Shown here: one piece after another, positions 6,829-11,021 of the stretch
How the letters are laid out: each line of letters begins with the position of its first letter
Numbering within the stretch: the stretch's first letter is position 1
Assembly: GCF_011319475.1 (NCBI RefSeq)
Contig: NZ_RCMC01000239.1
Coordinates: forward strand, 44,175 to 55,195
DNA: 11,021 nt
Direction of reading: 5' to 3'
Origin: Candidatus Nitrosotalea sp. FS
Lineage (GTDB): Archaea; Thermoproteota; Nitrososphaeria; Nitrososphaerales; Nitrosopumilaceae
Made by a program: the position numbers and the translations under genes
Notes under the pieces: model-generated
Database searches by the model: none
Seen by the model: the letters and a program-made list of their open reading frames with translations, nothing else
What the model was told of the DNA's origin: nothing

Positions 6829-8866
6829 TATTGCTCAACCTCACAAATAGCAAGAGTAGAACGAGTGTTATCATGATGTAAAGCAGGTATGCGTTTATCT
6901 TTCCAGTCTGGAGCCTGCGCACCTTGTCAAAAAAGAAAACAAATGAAGAAACTATCGGAGTATAAAGTAGATCTTCGAAAATATTTTTTATTGCAGTTTC
7001 AATTTTTATAGTCTTTAGTTGGTAAGGGTTTTCTCCAAAAGATTCTTTCTCGGTTTGATTATGGGGCCTAAAAAAAACCTTAAAGACTGTACGTATTGGC
7101 TGTGAAAGAGATGTCGGAGTATACTCCATTCTCTCATTGAGGCTACCGAATCCACAATCCCAGGTTCCGTACTTGGTCTTTTTGGTATTACCGCTCAATA
7201 CACGAATAAAGCCAAAGATTGCAATTGAGACTGATGAGAGCATAATCACAACAACAGGCATGGAAAGATTTGCAAAACTTTTGCCAGAACTGTTCTGAAT
7301 TGCTATGGAATCAAATGGACTTGACGGTTGAGAAGGCATGTGGAATGCAGTAGATATCAAGGATGTACCAAGATATGGTGCAACACCAAACAATACACAG
7401 ACTGCAGCAAGAATTGACATTCCCAAAATCATGCTGTGTGGAACCTCTTTGATGTTTATGGCAAACTTACTTCTTGCCTTGGAGAGAAATGTCATACCAA
7501 ACAGTTTGACAAATGTTGCAGCCGCAATTCCTATTGTCAGTGCAAAAGGCAGACTTGCAAAAGCAATAGAAATTTGGAGTATGGTTGATGGAACGTGATA
7601 ACTTGACAACAGAGACTGCATTGTAAACCATTCACTTATGAATCCGTTAAATGGAGGAAGTCCCGAAATTGAAATTGCTCCAATCAAAAACAACAAGGCA
7701 GTCCAAGGCATTTGTTTTACAAGACCGCCTAGATGTTCGATATTTTTTGTGTGTGTTACTGACACCACAGAGCCTGCTCCCATAAAGAGCAGGCCTTTGA
7801 ATACTGCATGGTTGATTGTGTGATACATGCTTGCCACCAGTGCAAGCACAGCAAATGCGGCAAGCTGAAATGATGTAAAAACTACAGACAGCCCAAGGCC
7901 AATTAGTATTATCCCGATATTTTCAATACTTGAAAAGGCAAGGGCTCGCTTGATGTCACGCTCTACCACCGCATACAGGACTCCAATTATAGCCGATACA
8001 GAACCAAAAGCGATTAGGAGCATTCCCCACCATGCAAAATCAGGCGAGGCGCCAAATCCGCTAAAATCAAAAATCGTTCTTATCATTCCATAGATGCCAA
8101 TTTTTATCATAACTGCCGACATGAGAGCGGAAACATTGCTTGGTGCTGACGGATGGGCCTTTGGCAGCCAGACATGCAGTGGTACCATTCCTGCCTTTGT
8201 TCCAAATCCAATAAGCGCAAAAACAAATACAAGGTTTTTTACAAGCAAAGGAAAACCTGCTGAATCATGACGAAATGAATCAAAACTAAAGCTTCCAGTT
8301 TGGATGTAGCCTAACAAAAATGATGCAAAGATGAACGCGGTTCCAAAATGCGTCATTACAAGGTAGGTCATTCCAGACTTGATGTTTTCCTCTTTATCAT
8401 GATCATAAATAACTAGGAAGAATGATGTTAGCGACATCACTTCCCAAAATAATAAAAAGAAAAAGGCATTGTTCGATGCCACTACAAGAACCATTGAAAG
8501 TATGAACACATTGAAAAGAAATCCTAGTACCATGGTTCTTTTTTTGACTTGATATTCCTTTGAATATCCAATAGAATATACCGATACTGCAAACGAAACT
8601 ATTCCTACAATCAAAAGGAAAAATGCGGCTATTCCGTCAACAAAGATTTCAAGATCAAAGAAAGGGATCACATTTGGAACCATCCACGTCATGGGTTTTC
8701 CCGTGATGATATCAATGGAAAACATGATTGTAAAAACAGATCCGATCATGGCAGAACCAAAAATTGCATGTCGTGCAAATCTGTTGTTGCGTAGTAGCAA
8801 GCCAACTAGTGCACCGCCTAGGAATGTCAGAATTGAGATCTGGAACAAGACAAGATTGCTAAACAT
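6821..8866 (-). CDS. hyfB: Antiporter-like membrane subunit HyfB (NuoL family), first operon gene
   Basis: At 681 residues this matches E. coli HyfB (NuoL-like) in length. It is a polytopic membrane protein with some 14-16 helices and forms an ion channel in the membrane arm. Conserved charged residues are present: E142 in LFWEVMSLTS, K224 in GFGTKAGMVPLHVW, H230, K236 and H238 in the WLPKAHPSAPS loop, E315 in SSIENIG, and H353 with K357 in INHAVFKG. The C-terminal part contains KYGTWDCGFG and RMEYTPTSLSQPI, a pattern seen in HyfB proteins, followed by a last helix near 655-675. It is the first gene of the operon; upstream, a palindrome and an AT-rich element precede the ATG at 8864-8866. No strong ribosome binding site is seen, in keeping with a leaderless or short-leader mRNA. 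The stop overlaps hyfC by eight bases. Confidence 0.93.
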   Translation of the reverse strand: MFSNLVLFQISILTFLGGALVGLLLRNNRFARHAIFGSAMIGSVFTIMFSIDIITGKPMTWMVPNVIPFFDLEIFVDGIAAFFLLIVGIVSFAVSVYSIGYSKEYQVKKRTMVLGFLFNVFILSMVLVVASNNAFFFLLFWEVMSLTSFFLVIYDHDKEENIKSGMTYLVMTHFGTAFIFASFLLGYIQTGSFSFDSFRHDSAGFPLLVKNLVFVFALIGFGTKAGMVPLHVWLPKAHPSAPSNVSALMSAVMIKIGIYGMIRTIFDFSGFGASPDFAWWGMLLIAFGSVSAIIGVLYAVVERDIKRALAFSSIENIGIILIGLGLSVVFTSFQLAAFAVLALVASMYHTINHAVFKGLLFMGAGSVVSVTHTKNIEHLGGLVKQMPWTALLFLIGAISISGLPPFNGFISEWFTMQSLLSSYHVPSTILQISIAFASLPFALTIGIAAATFVKLFGMTFLSKARSKFAINIKEVPHSMILGMSILAAVCVLFGVAPYLGTSLISTAFHMPSQPSSPFDSIAIQNSSGKSFANLSMPVVVIMLSSVSIAIFGFIRVLSGNTKKTKYGTWDCGFGSLNERMEYTPTSLSQPIRTVFKVFFRPHNQTEKESFGENPYQLKTIKIETAIKNIFEDLLYTPIVSSFVFFFDKVRRLQTGKINAYLLYIMITLVLLLLFVRLSNNA

Positions 8867-8877
8867 TTTTTGTCAGC

Positions 8878-8895
8878 TTATCAAGCCCTTGACAA
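8878..8895. promoter_or_regulatory. Candidate operator: imperfect palindrome upstream of hyfB
   Basis: TTATCAAG and CTTGACAA are 8-base arms around a CC centre, with one mismatched pair. The site sits 12 to 29 bases in front of the hyfB start, next to an AT-rich TATA-like stretch (minus strand TTTGATATT, about 8895-8903). That is where a dimeric repressor would block transcription of the operon. There is no independent proof of binding. Confidence 0.35.
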
Positions 8896-8970
8896 TATCA
8901 AAACAGTTTTTCATAGTTAGGTCTTTGAGCCTAAATTTCTGTTTTATGCATTTAATTGTTTATGAGAAAA

Positions 8971-9000
8971 GGTATATGTGTATGTATGTATATATGTGTG
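8971..9000. repeat. Alternating TG/TA tract before the winged-helix gene
   Basis: Thirty bases made almost only of T/A/G steps with repeated TATG and TGTA units lie just upstream of the ATG at 9009. The tract supplies several out-of-place ATGs, and the true start is taken to be after it. It is probably a low-complexity promoter-proximal tract, with the TATA element inside it or close by. Confidence 0.4.
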
Positions 9001-9008
9001 TAAGCGCT

Positions 9009-9275
9009 ATGCAGGATTACAATAACACCGTACAATTGCTTGCCCAAAAGCCCGAATACCTCAAGACACTCCAGCTAGCTGTTCAAAAAGAAGAGGAAAA
9101 TCTACCCAACAAGCAATATCTGGGATGGCAATGGTTTGATGTGGAGACTCATCCCGCAAAACTCATGAGACTCATTACAAGCAGTATTGTCAAGGTGAAC
9201 TTCAAGTCCAACAACTCTACCAATTATCTTCTCAAGAATCGAGAATCTGTAAAACGAGCTATAAAGCGTTCATAA
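9009..9275 (+). CDS. Stand-alone winged-helix-like protein, possible fragment of an archaeal AAA ATPase
   Basis: The 88-residue product is mixed helical and soluble. The patterns KPEYLKTLQLAV (14-25), QYLGWQWFDVETHPAKLMRL (36-55) and VKVNFKSNNSTNYLL followed by NRESVKRAI (61-85) resemble the winged-helix domain that, as I recall, precedes the ATPase domain in archaeal AAA ATPases. Here the frame ends right after that region with a TAA. No Walker motif follows in any frame before 9320, so the ATPase part is absent. The frame is open upstream to 8691, but that part lies over hyfB, and the residues just before M107 of that frame come from the TG/TA tract, so the start at 9009 is preferred. It may be a truncated gene or a small DNA-binding protein in its own right. 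It is divergent from hyfB and shares the 142-base region between them, so a role as local regulator is possible but unproven. Confidence 0.6.
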   Translation: MQDYNNTVQLLAQKPEYLKTLQLAVQKEEENLPNKQYLGWQWFDVETHPAKLMRLITSSIVKVNFKSNNSTNYLLKNRESVKRAIKRS

Positions 9276-9310
9276 TTGAAATCTTATGAATTAATATTAC
9301 TTCTCTAAAA

Positions 9311-9326
9311 CTATTATTTTATTTTC
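9311..9326 (+). terminator. T-rich tract after the winged-helix gene
   Basis: CTATTATTTTATTTTC lies about 35 bases beyond the stop at 9275 and could end the plus-strand transcript as an archaeal T-rich terminator. It overlaps the 3' end of the disrupted minus-strand frame. Confidence 0.35.
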
Positions 9327-9491
9327 GTAATCTATAGAATACATAGATGAGAATAAACGGTATTGTTCCAAGTACAAATGAAGCGTAATGTTTTCCACTA
9401 AAGCTCTGGTTGCAAGTTGTAAACCTAGGAACAGTGTAATCATTGCAGGTTGGGTAACTGTTGGAATAATGGGGCTCTCAGTTATTGTCAT
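9319..9491 (-). pseudogene. Small membrane-anchored protein, probably frameshifted
   Basis: The longest single open frame here (100 codons, 9297-9599 minus) does not look like a protein, but another minus frame does. Ending at a TAA at 9319-9321 it reads EPHYSNSYPTCNDY, then TVPRFTTCNQSFSGKHY, then a helix ASFVLGTIPFILIYVFY closed by RLRK. That is a hydrophilic stretch with two cysteines followed by one membrane segment and a basic tail. The frame has a TGA just upstream. Adding one base to the four-C run at 9471-9474 (minus strand) would join it to an ATG at 9489-9491 reading MTITES, giving a 57-residue protein. I do not recognise the family. A one-base error or mutation is the simplest reading; a chance frame is possible. 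Confidence 0.35.
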
Positions 9492-9601
9492 GTTCTTGAC
9501 CTGCATAAAATAAACCATTTTGCAACATAGATGTCTGCAAACTATTGCATTTTTTGAATGGTTTCTTCTCTGAATGTATGCCAAATGCACTATTAGCATT
9601 C

Positions 9602-9607
9602 TTTATA
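9602..9607 (+). promoter_or_regulatory. TATA box for the 56-aa membrane protein
   Basis: TTTATA is centred about 28 bases before the ATG at 9633, the spacing expected for a leaderless archaeal transcript. An AAGGAG at 9618-9623 also lies 9 bases before the ATG, so a ribosome binding site could be used if transcription starts further upstream. Confidence 0.42.
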
Positions 9608-9632
9608 GTATGGAAAAAAGGAGTAAACTCTA

Positions 9633-9803
9633 ATGGTATTTGATATAGATCAAACAATGCTTGTTTATCTTGCCATGATTACAGCTGGCATCTTTCTATT
9701 TCCAATAGCGCCATATCCTTCTCCATATTTTATCGGAGGTATTGCACTTATAGTAGTAGGAGGATTCTTGGTCTTGCGTAAATCACGAAGAACTCCTGGC
9801 TAA
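9633..9803 (+). CDS. Small two-helix membrane protein, function unknown
   Basis: The 56-residue product starts MVFDIDQTM and has two hydrophobic segments: about 9-25 (LVYLAMITAGIFLF) and about 32-48 (FIGGIALIVVGGFLVL). A short proline-rich turn, IAPYPSPY, lies between them, and a basic tail RKSRRTPG points the C terminus to the cytoplasm. AAGGAG sits 9 bases ahead of the ATG and a TATA box about 28 bases ahead. I do not recognise the family; small membrane proteins of this kind are common in Thaumarchaeota. Its stop codon overlaps the stop codon of the facing 127-aa gene by two bases. Confidence 0.68.
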   Translation: MVFDIDQTMLVYLAMITAGIFLFPIAPYPSPYFIGGIALIVVGGFLVLRKSRRTPG

Positions 9804-10183
9804 TGAAACTTTGACTGCGATCTTAGTTTATCTGTTAACTTGCTAAAAATTTCGTTGTGACTTACATCTGTAAAATTAACAGCACCGCCTTCACGTATGA
9901 TCTGTTTTTCAAATTTCTCTTTTATCGCAAATGTAACTGATGAATAATGAATCCTACCCTTTAGTTTCTCTTGCACTATGGTATCTGTATCTGGGAACGT
10001 TGCAAAATGAAATGACACTCCGCCTGCCCAAAAGATAGTAGGTATGCCACCTCCGGCTGATCTTGCACTGGCAATTATCTGAGTTATCCAGTCTTCAAAT
10101 CTTAACTCTAATACTTCATGAATGACAAGTTGGTTCCACGGCTCAATTATTATCTCCAAGTCTTGATTACAAATCGCACTCAA
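9800..10183 (-). CDS. Conserved-looking soluble protein, function unknown
   Basis: The 127-residue frame reads as a compact alpha/beta protein without signal peptide or membrane segments. Visible features are a tryptophan-containing start (EIIIEPWNQLVIHEVLELRF), a glycine-rich patch SARSAGGGIPTIFWAGGVSF at about 40-59, and a charged C-terminal helix region. I do not recognise the family. There is no ATG in the frame: the longest version starts with TTG at 10183. However, a perfect TATTTAAA/TTTAAATA box at 10188-10195 predicts transcription from about 10165, inside that version. The TTG of codon 9 (10159) would then be the leaderless start, giving 119 residues. The 3' end converges with the 56-aa gene. 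Confidence 0.68.
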   Translation of the reverse strand: MSAICNQDLEIIIEPWNQLVIHEVLELRFEDWITQIIASARSAGGGIPTIFWAGGVSFHFATFPDTDTIVQEKLKGRIHYSSVTFAIKEKFEKQIIREGGAVNFTDVSHNEIFSKLTDKLRSQSKFH

Positions 10184-10187
10184 GTTT

Positions 10188-10195
10188 TATTTAAA
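10188..10195 (-). promoter_or_regulatory. TATA box for the 127-aa protein gene
   Basis: Read on the minus strand the site is TTTAAATA, an ideal archaeal TATA element. Its expected start site about 25 bases away is near 10165. This argues for translation from the TTG at 10159 rather than the TTG at 10183. Confidence 0.5.
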
Positions 10196-10255
10196 GAGCC
10201 ATGGATCTGTTATGAATTAGGCGATCTGGATATGGCTTGCCTCATGAAAGATGGA

Positions 10256-10263
10256 TTTAAATA
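10256..10263 (+). promoter_or_regulatory. TATA box for the 33-aa membrane peptide gene
   Basis: TTTAAATA preceded by GGA lies about 39 bases before the ATG at 10299. Expected transcription start is near 10285, leaving a short leader of about 14 bases. It is one of a pair of divergent TTTAAATA boxes only 60 bases apart. Confidence 0.5.
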
Positions 10264-10298
10264 CTATGCAAGTTTTTTGTTGGTTAGGTAATTTAGAT

Positions 10299-10400
10299 AT
10301 GCAAGATTGGAGTCAAGCGGGCGTATACATACCATTGATGGTAGGATTGATACCAGGATTCATTTACTGGTGTGTAATTACCGCAAAGAAACACAAGTAA
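10299..10400 (+). CDS. 33-residue single-helix membrane peptide
   Basis: The frame encodes MQDWSQAGVYIPLMVGLIPG followed by FIYWCVITAKKHK. It has a polar aromatic start, one membrane helix (about 8-28) broken by GLIPG, and a basic KKHK end that would face the cytoplasm. A good TATA box precedes it and a T-rich tract follows, so it has its own transcription unit. This supports a real gene despite its size. I do not recognise it. Such peptides often act as small subunits of membrane complexes, but no partner can be named from the sequence. Confidence 0.6.
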   Translation: MQDWSQAGVYIPLMVGLIPGFIYWCVITAKKHK

Positions 10401-10410
10401 ATCAACCAAA

Positions 10411-10430
10411 TCTTTTATCTTCTTTTTATA
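10411..10430 (+). terminator. T-rich terminator after the 33-aa gene
   Basis: TCTTTTATCTTCTTTTTATA begins about ten bases after the stop at 10400. Interrupted T runs like this end transcripts in archaea. Confidence 0.4.
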
Positions 10431-10471
10431 ATTATTGTCAACTAACGCTAGTTTAGTAGAACCTTCTAAAC

Positions 10472-10510
10472 TATGTTGTATAGATTATGATATGTTGTAT
10501 GTGATTAATC
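10472..10510. repeat. Imperfect 19-base direct repeat upstream of the secreted protein gene
   Basis: TATGTTGTAT occurs at 10472-10481 and again at 10491-10500. Each copy is followed by a GATTA, with one extra base in the second copy. The copies are about two helical turns apart and lie 20-60 bases ahead of the ATG at 10531, a fitting place for a regulator that binds side by side on one face of the DNA. Confidence 0.4.
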
Positions 10511-10530
10511 CCCTTTTGGAACTAGAATAG

Positions 10531-11021
10531 ATGAAAACTCTGTTACTTTCAAGTTTACTGATTATTACATTATTTACGACAAATATTGTCTGGGCTGATC
10601 TTCCATCTCCGACCAGTCTCAAGGCCGAAATACCTCAAACAACATATTCCTACAAAGCAAGTAATGGCACCACTGTAGTACTAGGTGAGGTTCAAAATGA
10701 CAATGATGTTCCAATCGGTAAGGTGGTTGTCTATGTCAAATTCATGAACAGTGATGGAACTAATATTATAGAATCCAAAACTGGAACAACACTTCTCCAA
10801 GTAATTCCTCCACATGGTACATCTCCATTTATGATCTATTCTACACAATCTGATCCATCAATTGCCACTGTTCAAGTAAACATGGGACCATTTGACTCTG
10901 CATCCACAAAACAGCAAGCATTAGATATTTCACCGGGGCTTTTACAAGTCTCTGATAAACTGGTTCTTTCTGGTAATGTGCATAATAACGGTGTACAAAA
11001 ATCACTCAATACCAAAGTCTA
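10531..11021 (+). CDS. Secreted protein with Ig-like/FxLYD-type repeats, 3' end outside window
   Basis: The first 163 codons are present and the frame is still open at the window edge. Residues 1-22 are a signal peptide: MK, a hydrophobic core TLLLSSLLIITLFTTNIV, then WA before D23. The mature part is beta-rich and secreted or surface-exposed. A strand pattern VVLGEVQNDNDVPIGKVVVY (49-68) and a second copy beginning LVLSGNVHNNG (144-154) resemble each other and suggest repeated FxLYD-like immunoglobulin-type domains, in which a hydrophobic strand, G-x-V and N-rich turn recur. This domain assignment is by eye. Function is not known; such proteins are usually envelope components. A GGA at 10518-10520 is a poor ribosome site, so the message may have a short leader. 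A 19-base direct repeat lies just upstream. Confidence 0.75.
   Translation, partial: MKTLLLSSLLIITLFTTNIVWADLPSPTSLKAEIPQTTYSYKASNGTTVVLGEVQNDNDVPIGKVVVYVKFMNSDGTNIIESKTGTTLLQVIPPHGTSPFMIYSTQSDPSIATVQVNMGPFDSASTKQQALDISPGLLQVSDKLVLSGNVHNNGVQKSLNTKV

Noticed and set aside
2113..8866. Calling the operon respiratory complex I (nuo)
   Set aside because: Gene order, the NuoC-NuoD fusion, the long HyfB and HyfE, and the lack of nuoA, nuoJ and a separate nuoI fit the hyf/Ehr type instead.
8874..8915. 13-codon minus-strand frame MKNCFDIVKGLIS just upstream of hyfB
   Set aside because: Too short to support as a leader peptide; it overlaps the palindrome and TATA-like stretch and has no start signal.
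8691..9008. N-terminal 106 codons of the open frame leading into the winged-helix gene
   Set aside because: They overlap hyfB on the other strand and then run through the TG/TA tract (MCMYVYMCV); protein-like sequence begins only at the ATG at 9009.
9297..9599. 100-codon minus-strand open frame
   Set aside because: Its composition is not protein-like over the second half, where a different minus frame gives a clear membrane helix with a basic end.
10233..10292. 19-codon plus-strand frame starting MACLMKDGF
   Set aside because: It spans the TATA box of the 33-aa gene and has no start signal; it is most likely chance.

Overview
The window looks like AT-rich archaeal DNA, most likely from the Nitrososphaerota (Thaumarchaeota). 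This placement is an inference. It rests on archaeal TATA boxes (TTTAAATA, TTTATA) at leaderless or near-leaderless spacing, tiny one- or two-helix membrane proteins, a winged-helix fragment of a kind I associate with archaeal AAA ATPases, and a secreted beta-rich protein typical of that group. No RNA gene, transposase, integrase or CRISPR array was seen.

Layout. (1) 1-218: the possible broken 3' end of a plus-strand gene, then a region of facing gene ends with a hairpin and a poly-T terminator. (2) 219-1067, minus: an intact short-chain dehydrogenase/reductase (SDR). (3) 1191-8866, minus: the main content, a tightly overlapping six-gene operon in the order hyfB-hyfC-hyfE-hyfF-hyfG-hyfI. Order, lengths and motifs match the membrane-bound hydrogenase-4/complex I family. 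(4) 8867-9008: divergent control region with a near-perfect palindrome in front of hyfB. (5) 9009-11021: short accessory genes, namely a stand-alone winged-helix fragment, a probably frameshifted small membrane protein, a 56-aa two-helix protein converging on a 127-aa protein of unknown function, a 33-aa membrane peptide, and the first 163 codons of a secreted protein that runs off the end.

The most striking point is in the operon. The large subunit keeps the NuoC-NuoD fold, but all four cysteines that hold the NiFe centre of a real hydrogenase are gone, and the complex I quinone tyrosine appears to be missing too. The small subunit keeps its proximal [4Fe-4S] site and carries half a ferredoxin at its N terminus, with exactly one cluster's ligands left. 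With two antiporter-like subunits (HyfB, HyfF), a NuoH-like HyfC and a NuoK-like HyfE, the set looks like an energy-converting hydrogenase-related (Ehr-type) ion-translocating complex whose redox partner cannot be deduced. The SDR has its own start 257 bases beyond hyfI and need not be functionally linked.

Three places (5' edge, hyfI 3' end, 9319-9491) show protein-like sequence running on in a neighbouring frame; two of them are at short homopolymers. Real decay, programmed frameshifting or read errors are all possible.
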